Position numbers and translations under genes: made by a program. Below, piece by piece: positions 57,104 through 64,000 of a stretch of DNA of 64,000 bases; within the stretch, counting starts at the first letter, position 1; each line of letters starts with the position of its first letter. The notes under the pieces are model-generated. The model ran no database searches, had not been told where the DNA came from, and saw only the letters and a list, made by a program, of their open reading frames with translations. The DNA comes from Saccharopolyspora gregorii (GTDB lineage: Bacteria; Actinomycetota; Actinomycetes; Mycobacteriales; Pseudonocardiaceae), in the NCBI RefSeq assembly GCF_024734405.1, contig NZ_CP059556.1, positions 930,001 to 994,000 on the forward strand. The letters run 5' to 3'.

Positions 57104-58093
57104 ATGCGAGTTCTGATCACCGGCGGTGCCGGTTTCATCGGGTCGCACTACGTGCGGCGATCGCTCGGCGGTGACCACCCGGAGTTCGCCGACGCCGAAG
57201 TGGTGGTGCTGGACAAGCTCACCTACGCGGGAAACCGGGAGAACCTGCGCCCCGTCGCGGACGACCCGCGGCTGCGCTTCGTGCAGGGCGACATCTGCGA
57301 CGCCGAGCTGGTCGGCGAGCTGATGCGCGGGGTGGACCTGGTGGTGCACTTCGCCGCCGAGTCCCACGTGGACAGGTCGATCCTCGGCGCCTCCGACTTC
57401 GTGCGCACCAACGTCCTCGGCACCGACGTGCTGCTGCAGGCCGCGCTCGCCGCCGAGGTCGGCAAGTTCGTGCACGTCTCCACCGACGAGGTGTACGGCT
57501 CCATCGACGAGGGTTCCTGGCCCGAAGGGGATCCGCTGGAGCCGAACTCGCCGTACTCCGCGGCGAAGGCCGGTTCCGACCTGCTGGCCCGCGCCTACTT
57601 CCGCACGCACGGCCTGCCGGTCTGCGTGACCCGCTGCTCCAACAACTACGGGCCGTACCAGTTCCCGGAGAAGATGCTGCCGCTGTTCATCACGAACCTG
57701 CTGGACGGTCGGCAGGTGCCGCTCTACGGCGACGGCGGCAACGTGCGGGACTGGCTGCACGTGACCGACCACTGCCGCGGGATCGAGCTCGTCGCCGGGG
57801 CCGGGCGGCCGGGTGAGGTGTACAACATCGGCGGCGGCACCGAGCTGACCAACCGGCAGCTCACCGACCGGCTGCTCGCCGAACTCGGCGCCGACGAGTC
57901 GGCGGTGCGCCACGTCGAGGACCGCAAGGGCCACGACCGCCGCTACTCGGTGGACCACGCGAAGATCAGCACCGAGCTGGGCTACCGGCCGGTCGTCGAC
58001 TTCGGCGAGGGCCTCGCGGACACCATCCGCTGGTACCGGGAGAACCGCGCCTGGTGGGAGCCGCTGAAGCAGGCGACGACGATCAGCCGATGA
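57104..58093 (+). CDS. rfbB: dTDP-glucose 4,6-dehydratase
   Basis: 329 aa extended SDR making dTDP-4-keto-6-deoxyglucose, the second step of dTDP-L-rhamnose synthesis. NAD-binding ITGGAGFIGSHYVRR, VVVLDKLTYAGNRENL, HFAAESHVDRSI, the catalytic STDEVYGS (Thr-Asp-Glu) and YSAAKAGSDLLARAY are all present, as is RCSNNYGPYQFPEK. ATG 57104 is well placed with GGAAGG upstream. It overlaps rfbD by ATGA. Rhamnose here probably serves the wall polymer linkage, given the LCP genes beside it; a secondary-metabolite sugar is also possible. Confidence 0.95.
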   Translation: MRVLITGGAGFIGSHYVRRSLGGDHPEFADAEVVVLDKLTYAGNRENLRPVADDPRLRFVQGDICDAELVGELMRGVDLVVHFAAESHVDRSILGASDFVRTNVLGTDVLLQAALAAEVGKFVHVSTDEVYGSIDEGSWPEGDPLEPNSPYSAAKAGSDLLARAYFRTHGLPVCVTRCSNNYGPYQFPEKMLPLFITNLLDGRQVPLYGDGGNVRDWLHVTDHCRGIELVAGAGRPGEVYNIGGGTELTNRQLTDRLLAELGADESAVRHVEDRKGHDRRYSVDHAKISTELGYRPVVDFGEGLADTIRWYRENRAWWEPLKQATTISR

Positions 58094-59040
58094 CGGAACG
58101 GGAAGCGGGCCCGATCACCGGGCCGGACGAGATCGCGCTGCTGGTGCCGGGCGGCCGCGGTCAGCTGGGCCGCGAACTGCACCGCCGGGCGCAGGGCCGC
58201 CTCGGCCTGGTGCACGCGCCCGGTTCCGGCGAGCTCGACGTCCGCGACGAGCAGGACGTCACCGACGCGGTGGACTCGTTCGCCGAGACCGCGCGGGACA
58301 ACAACCTCCGGCCCGTCGTCGTCAACGCCGCCGCGCACACCGCGGTGGACGCCGCCGAAGGCGAGCCGGAACGGGCCGCGGCGATCAACGAGGCGGGTGC
58401 CGCGGCGCTGGCCCGCGCCTGCGCGGTGCGCCGGGTGCCGCTGGTGCACCTGTCCACCGACTACGTCTTCGACGGCACCGCCGACGTGCCCTACGAGCCG
58501 TCCGACGAGACCGGCCCGCGCACCGCGTACGGGCGCACGAAGCTCGCCGGGGAGCGCGCGGTCCTCGCCGCCGCCGACCGGGCCTGGGTGGTGCGCGCCT
58601 CCTGGGTGTACGGCGCCGGGGGCGGGAACTTCGTCAAGACGATGGTGCGGCTCGCCGGCGAGCGTGAGCGGGTGACGGTGGTCGACGACCAGGTCGGCGG
58701 CCCCACCTGGACCGGCGACCTGGCGGCCGGGCTGCTGGAGCTGGCCGGGCTGCTGGTCGAACGCCGCGATCCGGCCGACCGGGTGCTGCACTGCACGAAC
58801 TCCGGGCGGGCCAGCTGGTACGAGTTCGCCCGCGCCGTGTTCGCCGAGATCGGCGCCGACCCGGACCGGGTGCTGCCGTGCGCCACCGCCGACTTCCCGC
58901 GTCCCGCGCCGCGGCCCGCTTACTCGGTGCTCTCGCCGCGCGCGTGGAACGCGGCCGGGCTGAGCCCGCTGCGGGACTGGCGTTCGGCGCTGGCGGCGGC
59001 GTTCGAGGTGGACGGCGCGGCGCTGCGCGGCGAGGGCTGA
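58090..59040 (+). CDS. rfbD: dTDP-4-dehydrorhamnose reductase
   Basis: 316 aa NAD(P)H-dependent reductase completing dTDP-L-rhamnose. The loop is VPGGRGQLGRELHRRA (a GGxGQLG variant), followed by VVNAAAHTAVDAAEGEPERA, the catalytic HLSTDYVFDG and TAYGRTKLAGERAV (YxxxK), VRASWVYGAGGGNFVKTM and DDQVGGPTWTGDLA. The first ~15 residues are an extra acidic leader. The start ATG overlaps the rfbB stop. From memory rmlD also sits next to an LCP gene in M. tuberculosis. Confidence 0.94.
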   Translation: MTEREAGPITGPDEIALLVPGGRGQLGRELHRRAQGRLGLVHAPGSGELDVRDEQDVTDAVDSFAETARDNNLRPVVVNAAAHTAVDAAEGEPERAAAINEAGAAALARACAVRRVPLVHLSTDYVFDGTADVPYEPSDETGPRTAYGRTKLAGERAVLAAADRAWVVRASWVYGAGGGNFVKTMVRLAGERERVTVVDDQVGGPTWTGDLAAGLLELAGLLVERRDPADRVLHCTNSGRASWYEFARAVFAEIGADPDRVLPCATADFPRPAPRPAYSVLSPRAWNAAGLSPLRDWRSALAAAFEVDGAALRGEG

Positions 59041-59462
59041 GGAGGCCGCCGGTCCCGGTTCCGCGCGTTCGCGGGGAGGGCCGGGACGGCCGCCGCTCCC
59101 GGTTCCGGGGCGTTCGCGGACGGCTGCCCGCGGCCCGCATTCATTGCGCGCGCATTCTTCGAGCCGTTCCGCTGTTCCTGCATTCGATTCGAGCCGCGCG
59201 GTTTCCGGTGAACCATTTCCGCTGCCAGCGCCGGTGTTACAGGCGAATGGGTGATCGTTGCTCCGGATCGGTGCGCGAACGACTGCGGTACCTGGTGGTA
59301 ACGAGACCGAAGTAGTCACTCTTCGAGCCTAGTGCGATCACTTGTTCGGCGGGTTGGCAGCCGGTTCCGGGCATGAGGAAATTTCACCGCGGCCGGCGAA
59401 CTGTCGGACCGACTGGGATGTCGCGGAAATCACGTGATCTGCGCTCGGGGGAAAGGTGTGCC
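59041..59462. promoter_or_regulatory. Upstream region of the lanthipeptide synthetase
   Basis: 422 bases. It starts with a ~31-base direct repeat (59044 and 59088 onwards, GGCCGCCGgTCCCGG type) that may also form a weak terminator for rfbD. Then a markedly less GC-rich tract (59140-59400) follows, including GGTGGTAACGAGACC near 59291-59305. This tract presumably carries the promoter and any RamR-like site for the lanthipeptide genes; no defined box was read. Confidence 0.45.
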
Positions 59463-62003
59463 ATGGACTTCCGGTACGAAGCATTCTGCTTCGCCGATCC
59501 GCTGTTCTTCGACGAGCAGAACGGCGCTTCCGGTGGTCCCGGCGAATACGCGCGGCTGCTCGAACTCCCGGAAGTCCCGAGCTGGTCGGACGCGACCGCC
59601 GGCGGCTGGCGGATGCTGCGTCCGCGCGGCGTGGACCTGCCCTCCCAGGGGTGGAAGGTGCACGTCTCGGCCACTCTGCACAACGCGGAACGGGTGCTGC
59701 GCACCGTCGGCGGGTACTGCCTGCGCAACCGGATCGCGTTCAAGCACCTGGCCGGGCGCGACGTGCTCCTCGCGCGGAACTCCAAATACGCGTCGCGTTC
59801 GTCGAGCGGGAAGTTCATGACGCTCTACCCGGTGGACGAGAACCACCTCGAACGCATTCTCCTCGAACTGTCCGCACCGCTGCGCGGCGAATCCGGTCCG
59901 TACGTGCTGAGCGATCTCCGCTGCGGTTCCGGTCCGTTGTACGTGCGCTACGGCGGATTCGAGCAGCGGTGGGTGGAAGTCGGCGGAACCCGGGTGCTCG
60001 CCGTAGAGCGGCCCGACGGAGCGCTCGTTCCCGATGCGCGCGGACCGGGATTCTCGGTGCCCGGCTGGGTGCGGCTGCCCGCATTCCTCGAACCGCACCT
60101 GGCCGCCCGCCGGGACCCGGGGACGACCCGGTTCCCGTACCGGGTGACGTCCTCGATGCACTTCTCCAACGGCGGCGGCGTGTACCGCGCCACCCGGGAA
60201 TCCGACGGCGTCGAGGTGGTGCTCAAGGAAGCCCGCCCGCACGCCGGGCTGGACCGCGACGGGACCGACGCCGAGGTCCGGCTGCGCCGGGAACACCAGG
60301 TGCTGCGGCACCTCGACGGCGTCCCCGGCGTGCCCGCGGTGCACGAGCTGTGCACCGCCTGGGAGCACACGTTCCTCGTCGTCGAACCGGTCCCGGGCCG
60401 CAACCTCGGCGCCTGGCTGGCCCGCAACTACCCGCTCACCCGCGGCGGCACCACCGCCGAGGAGCTCACCGCCTACGCCGACCGCGCGCTCGCGCTGCTC
60501 GACCGGGTGCGGGAGCTGATCGACCGGGTGCACGCCCGCGGCGTCGTCTTCGGCGACCTGCACCCGCTGAACGTGCTGGTGGACGAGGACGACTCGGTGG
60601 CGCTCGTCGACTTCGAGATGGCCGCGCTGGACGTGGACGCCCCGCGGCCCGCGCTCGGCGCGCCCGGATTCCGCGCCCCGCCCGGCAGCAGCGGCACCGA
60701 GGTCGACGGGCACGCGTTGGCCGCGCTCGCGCTGTGGATGTTCCTGCCGTTGAACGCGCTGCTGGAACTGGCGCCCGGCAAGCTCGACGCGCTCGTCGAC
60801 GTGGCGCGCCGCCGCTTCCGGTTGCCCGCCGAGTACGGCGGTGCGCTGCGCGAACGGCTGCTGCCCGCGGGCACCGCGCCCGCCACCACCGAACTGGACC
60901 AGCCCGCGCCGGACTGGGGGATCGTCCGCAAAGGACTCGCCGAGGGCGTGCTCGGCAGCGCCACCCCGGCACGCGCGGACCGGCTGTTCCCCGGCGACAT
61001 CGAGCAGTTCCGGGTCGGCGGCACCGGCATCGCCCACGGCGCCGCCGGGGTGCTGCTCGCGCTGGACGTCGCCGGTGCCGGGCGCTACCCGGAGCACGAG
61101 CGGTGGCTGCTCGACGCGGTGCGCCGCACCCCGCCGCAGCGGCCCGGGCTGCTCGACGGCGCGCACGGCACCGCGCACGTGCTCGACCACCTCGGGCACC
61201 GCGAAGCCGCGCGGGAACTCGTGGCGGCCGCCGCCGGGCTCGCCGCGCAGACCACCGGGCACGGCTACGGGGCGGGCCGGGCCGGCATCGCGCTGAACCT
61301 GCTGCACCTGGCGCACCGCTGGGACGACGGGGAACCGCTGAACCGCGCGCTGAACCTCGCCGACCGGCTCGCCGAGGAGCTGCCCGCCGCCGCGCCGCCC
61401 GGCGACGTGGGCCGGGCCGGGCTGCTCGACGGCTGGTCCGGGCCCGCGCTGCTGTTCGCGCACCTGCACGACGCCACCGGAGAACGCGCCTGGCTGGAGC
61501 TGGCCGACCGGGCGCTGCTGCGGGACCTCGACGAATGCGCCCGCACCGACGGCGGCGGCCTCCAGGTGCGCGACGGCACCGCCCGCACCCTGCCGTACCT
61601 GGGGGTCGGCAGCGCGGGCATCGCGCTCGTCGCCGAAGAGCTCGCGCTGCGCCACCCCGACGCGGAATGCCTGCGGTGGCAACCGGACCTGCTGGCCGCC
61701 TGCCTCGGCGAGTTCGTCATCCACCCCGGACTGCTGCACGGCCGCTGCGGGCTGCTCGCCGCGCTGGCCGCCGCGGACCGGCGGCGGCCCGAACCGGAGC
61801 GGACCGCGGCCATCGGCACCCACCTGGCCGCGCTGGGCTGGCACGCCCTGCCCTTCGGGGACGGCGGCATCGCGATGCCCGGCAACCAGCTGCTGCGGCT
61901 GTCCACCGACGTCGCCACCGGCGGCGCGGGCGTGCTCGCCACCGTCGCCGCCGTGCTCGACGGGCACGGCCGGGTGCTGCCGTTCTTCGACACGGCGCCG
62001 TGA
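59463..62003 (+). CDS. Class III lanthipeptide synthetase LanKC
   Basis: 846 aa trifunctional enzyme that phosphorylates Ser/Thr of the precursor, eliminates the phosphate and cyclises with Cys to lanthionine or labionin. N-terminal lyase region (~1-210): WKVHVSATLHNAERVL, FKHLAGRDVLLARNSKYASR, SGKFMTLYP and GPYVLSDLRCGSGPLYVRYG. Kinase domain (~220-470): VVLKEARPHAGLD (Lys), GVVFGDLHPLNVLV (catalytic Asp) and VALVDFEMA. C-terminal LanC-like barrel (~500-846): LLDGAHGTAHVL, GYGAGRAGIALNLL, LLDGWSGPALLF, GSAGIALVAEEL and LLHGRCGLLAALA. It lacks the Cys-Cys-His zinc ligands of classes I, II and IV, so class III. ATG 59463 has GAAAGGTG upstream. The precursor gene follows 117 bases later. Confidence 0.93.
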   Translation: MDFRYEAFCFADPLFFDEQNGASGGPGEYARLLELPEVPSWSDATAGGWRMLRPRGVDLPSQGWKVHVSATLHNAERVLRTVGGYCLRNRIAFKHLAGRDVLLARNSKYASRSSSGKFMTLYPVDENHLERILLELSAPLRGESGPYVLSDLRCGSGPLYVRYGGFEQRWVEVGGTRVLAVERPDGALVPDARGPGFSVPGWVRLPAFLEPHLAARRDPGTTRFPYRVTSSMHFSNGGGVYRATRESDGVEVVLKEARPHAGLDRDGTDAEVRLRREHQVLRHLDGVPGVPAVHELCTAWEHTFLVVEPVPGRNLGAWLARNYPLTRGGTTAEELTAYADRALALLDRVRELIDRVHARGVVFGDLHPLNVLVDEDDSVALVDFEMAALDVDAPRPALGAPGFRAPPGSSGTEVDGHALAALALWMFLPLNALLELAPGKLDALVDVARRRFRLPAEYGGALRERLLPAGTAPATTELDQPAPDWGIVRKGLAEGVLGSATPARADRLFPGDIEQFRVGGTGIAHGAAGVLLALDVAGAGRYPEHERWLLDAVRRTPPQRPGLLDGAHGTAHVLDHLGHREAARELVAAAAGLAAQTTGHGYGAGRAGIALNLLHLAHRWDDGEPLNRALNLADRLAEELPAAAPPGDVGRAGLLDGWSGPALLFAHLHDATGERAWLELADRALLRDLDECARTDGGGLQVRDGTARTLPYLGVGSAGIALVAEELALRHPDAECLRWQPDLLAACLGEFVIHPGLLHGRCGLLAALAAADRRRPEPERTAAIGTHLAALGWHALPFGDGGIAMPGNQLLRLSTDVATGGAGVLATVAAVLDGHGRVLPFFDTAP

Positions 62004-62120
62004 GCGCCGCGCACCCGCACTGCGCCGTGAGCACCGCGCACCCGCCGGGCGACCGGTGGCACCACGAACTCCGGGCGGGATCCCGCCCGGTCAACGAAGG
62101 AAACGACGGAAGGAACGACC

Positions 62121-62264
62121 GTGGAGATGGTCCTGCAGCTCCAGGAGCTCGAAGCCCGGAACGAGACCTCGTTCGGCGGCGGCGGTGGCGGCGACAACGG
62201 CAGCAACCTGAGCCTGCTCGCGTCCTGCGCGAACAGCACGGTGAGCCTGCTCACCTGCCACTGA
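62121..62264 (+). CDS. Class III lanthipeptide precursor (SapB/AmfS-like)
   Basis: 47 aa from GTG 62121, with AAGGA six bases upstream (ATG 62127 also in frame but farther from it). The leader VLQLQELEA matches the hydrophobic LLxLQxLE helix that LanKC kinases bind. A six-Gly linker (residues 19-24) follows, then a core with SNLSLLASC and STVSLLTC, two Ser-x-x-Ser-x(n)-Cys ring units as in SapB and AmfS, ending in His. Short length and a GTG start mean it is easily missed. It is the substrate of the adjacent LanKC; the product could be a surfactant-type morphogen. Confidence 0.9.
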   Translation: MEMVLQLQELEARNETSFGGGGGGDNGSNLSLLASCANSTVSLLTCH

Positions 62265-62633
62265 TCGCCGCGTCGCCCGCCTCGTGCCGCGCGGGGGTCA
62301 GGTGGCGGAGCTCCGACGACCCGCTCATCGCGCTCGAACCGGTGCGGCGCACCCACCTCCGGCGGCCCACCCGCCGGACGGCGGGGCCGCCCCCGGGAGC
62401 GGGACGTCGAGGAACCGCGACGGTGCCGGTCGCGACCGGTGGGCACCGGTCGGCGCGAACGCCGGCCGAGCGGCGGCACCACGCGGAGCACGATCCCGAG
62501 GCGGACGACGGCTGAAGTGCGGCCCCGGCACCCACGCGGTGCCGGGGCCGTCCCGTGCCGCGGGCCGTCCGCGGCAGGTCGCGCGCGACGGCGGCGGAGG
62601 GCACGAGGGCCGAGGAGCGGAGGAGGACGCCGG
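62265..62633. other. Gap between precursor and exporter genes
   Basis: 369 bases. One frame is open to a stop at 62513-62515, directly before a strong hairpin, but it has no good start and poor third-position bias, so I do not call a gene. GGAGGAGG at about 62619 serves the exporter. Confidence 0.5.
62520..62550 (+). terminator. Strong hairpin between lanthipeptide precursor and exporter
   Basis: Perfect 13-base arms CGGCCCCGGCACC (62520-62532) and GGTGCCGGGGCCG (62538-62550) with a five-base loop. It may attenuate read-through from the abundant precursor mRNA into the transporter. Confidence 0.75.
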
Positions 62634-64000
62634 ATGGTGGACCACGAACGGGTGTTGGCGCCCGCGGTGCGCGCGCAGCGGTGGCCGGTGCTGCTGCTGG
62701 TGCTGACCGCGCTGGCGGCGACCGGCTGCGCCCTGCTGCTGCCCGCGGCGCTCGCGCGGACCGTCGACGCCGCCGTCTCCGGCAGCGGTGCCGTCGCCCC
62801 GCTGCTGGCGCTGCTGCTGCTCGGCTGCGGCGGGATCGCCGCGCAGGTGCTGGCGGTGCTGCTGTCGGCGCGGATCACCGCCGCCACCACGGCCCGGTTG
62901 CGGGCCGACCTCGCCGAGCGGCTGGTGCTGCTCGGCCACCGCGGCCCGTTCGCCGCCGGGGACGCGGTCAGCAGGCTCACCGGGGACTGCGCGGGCGCGG
63001 GCGGGATCACCGCGACGCTGGTGGAGATCGCGACCGCGGTGCTGCTGTCGGTGGGCGCGCTCGGCGCGCTGCTGCGGCTGGACCTGCGGGTGGCGCTGGT
63101 GTTCGTGGTGCTGCTGCCGCTCGCGGTGCTGCTGGCCCGGTCGCACCTGCGCAGCACGGCCGTGGACCTGCTCGGCTACCAGGAGGCGTCCGGCGAGCTC
63201 GGCGCCCGGCTGCTGGACGCGGTCACCGGGCTGCGCACCATCGCCGCCGCCGGGGTCGCCGAGCAGGAGGCTCGGCGGGTGCTGCGGCCGCTGGACCGGC
63301 TCGGCGCGGCGGGCGCGGGCACCTGGCGCACCCAGTCCCGGTTGATGTGGCGGGCCGGGTTGCTGGTGCCGCTGGTGCAGATCGCGGTGCTGTGCGCGGC
63401 CGGGCTCGGGCTGTTCGCGGGCAGGCTCACCGTCGGCGAGGTGCTGGCCGCCCTCGGCTACGCCACCGCCGGGATGGGCGTCGTCCGGCAGTCGGCGCTG
63501 TTCACCGCGCTGTCCCGCGCCCGGTCCTGCGCGCAGCGGCTCGCCGAGGTGCACCGGGTCGCGCCGGAACCGGCCGGTTCCCGGGTGCTGCCGCCGGGGC
63601 CGGGGGAGCTGCGGGTCCGCGGCGCCGCGGTGCGCGGGGCGCTCGACGGGATCGACCTGGTGGTGCCTGCGGGCACGATCGTCGCCGTCGTCGGACGTTC
63701 CGGGGCGGGCAAGTCCACGCTGGCCGAGGTGCTCGCCGGGCTGCGCCCGCCCGACCGCGGGCAGGTGCTGCTCGACGGGGTGCCGACGGCGGAGCTCGAT
63801 CCGGCGGCGGCGCACGTGGGCGTCGCCTTCGCCCGGCCGGTGCTGCTGGGCACCACCGTGGCGACCGCCGTGTCCTACGGGGCGGTCGAAGCGGACGTGG
63901 CCGCCGCCTGCCGCGCCGCCCAGGTGCACGACCTGGTGACCCGGCTGCCCGACGGCTACCTCACCCCGCTCGCCGAGGTCCCGCTCTCCGGCGGGGAGGC
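62634..64000 (+). CDS. ABC exporter, membrane-ATPase fusion, 3' end outside window
   Basis: At least 455 aa, open at the window edge. ATG 62634 follows GGAGGAGG. The transmembrane half (residues ~15-320) has helices such as PVLLLVLTALAATGCALLLP and VALVFVVLLPLAVLLA; the ATPase half shows Walker A VVGRSGAGKSTLAEVLAGL, a Q-loop-like stretch and the start of the signature motif LSGGEA at the last bases. This is the half-transporter type (RamA/RamB, AmfA/AmfB) that exports class III lanthipeptides and often removes or accompanies the leader. It belongs with the LanKC and precursor genes; a second half-transporter may follow outside. Confidence 0.88.
   Translation, partial: MVDHERVLAPAVRAQRWPVLLLVLTALAATGCALLLPAALARTVDAAVSGSGAVAPLLALLLLGCGGIAAQVLAVLLSARITAATTARLRADLAERLVLLGHRGPFAAGDAVSRLTGDCAGAGGITATLVEIATAVLLSVGALGALLRLDLRVALVFVVLLPLAVLLARSHLRSTAVDLLGYQEASGELGARLLDAVTGLRTIAAAGVAEQEARRVLRPLDRLGAAGAGTWRTQSRLMWRAGLLVPLVQIAVLCAAGLGLFAGRLTVGEVLAALGYATAGMGVVRQSALFTALSRARSCAQRLAEVHRVAPEPAGSRVLPPGPGELRVRGAAVRGALDGIDLVVPAGTIVAVVGRSGAGKSTLAEVLAGLRPPDRGQVLLDGVPTAELDPAAAHVGVAFARPVLLGTTVATAVSYGAVEADVAAACRAAQVHDLVTRLPDGYLTPLAEVPLSGGE

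Noticed and set aside
59430-61967. 845-codon minus-strand frame opposite LanKC
   Set aside because: Mirror of the LanKC codons; no motifs, no start context.
62265-62515. Possible small gene ending just before the 62520 hairpin
   Set aside because: No credible start or ribosome site and poor codon-position bias; no precursor-like Ser/Cys pattern.
1-64000. tRNA, rRNA, riboswitch, transposase or prophage
   Set aside because: Looked for T-loop-like GGTTCGAATCC patterns, transposase motifs and integrase signatures by eye and found none that hold up.

Overview
The window is very GC-rich, with codons that nearly always end in G or C, many GTG starts and ATGA/GTGA overlaps. It looks like chromosome of a Pseudonocardiaceae actinomycete, most likely Saccharopolyspora or a close relative. 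This is inferred from gene content (glp regulon, type VII secretion genes, SapB-type lanthipeptide synthetase) and from a backbone order that, from memory, matches the Mycobacterium tuberculosis Rv3306c-to-Rv3266c stretch: two M20 amidohydrolases, cyclotransferase, lpdA, glpD, maf, birA, PH-domain protein, GtrA, purK/purE, TIGR03089 protein, LCP protein, rmlD. No rRNA, tRNA, CRISPR array, transposase or phage gene was seen.

Layout. 1-9 kb: M20 pair, HAD hydrolase, DeoR-type regulator, cyclotransferase, LpdA, DCC protein and a macrolide-type glycosyltransferase. 9-14 kb: a repeat-rich gap, a TPR protein, an SDR/hydrolase pair, an acetyltransferase and a tiny membrane protein. 14-19.6 kb: glycerol regulon (glpF-glpK facing a GlpR-like regulator and glpD). 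19.6-23.2 kb: type VII secretion-associated EspG/PPE/PE-like genes plus a DUF3558 lipoprotein and a DUF1707 protein. 23-25.7 kb: dicarboxylate symporter and maf. 26-34.4 kb: secreted peptidases, a two-component system, and a sortase with its probable substrate. 34.4-40.5 kb: birA, PH-domain protein, HMG-CoA lyase, MaoC protein, a Gln-rich protein with a TNT toxin-like domain plus a small coupled gene, and hisN. 40.6-48.7 kb: second two-component system, GtrA, an unusual sigma factor fused to an anti-sigma-like and extracellular region, a degenerate GGDEF protein, purK and purE. 48.7-51 kb: a lasso-peptide-like operon with precursor, asparagine-synthase-like cyclase (frame broken) and PqqD-like protein, but no B2 peptidase. 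51-59 kb: thioesterase, DoxX, TIGR03089 protein, two LytR-CpsA-Psr proteins, rfbB and rfbD. 59.4-64 kb: class III lanthipeptide locus with LanKC synthetase, a 47-residue precursor that is easily missed, and an ABC exporter cut by the window edge.

The two RiPP loci are the most interesting accessory content. The lasso-like operon lacks the leader peptidase and has no acidic residue at the usual ring position, so it is either decaying or does non-canonical chemistry. Other notable signals are an intergenic repeat present twice in opposite orientations (13.85-14.02 kb and 53.48-53.57 kb), a recurring TANNNT hexamer 6-9 bases before the start of many genes that suggests leaderless transcription, a sequence-related family of gene-end hairpins, and a TNT-domain protein whose expected catalytic positions are changed.
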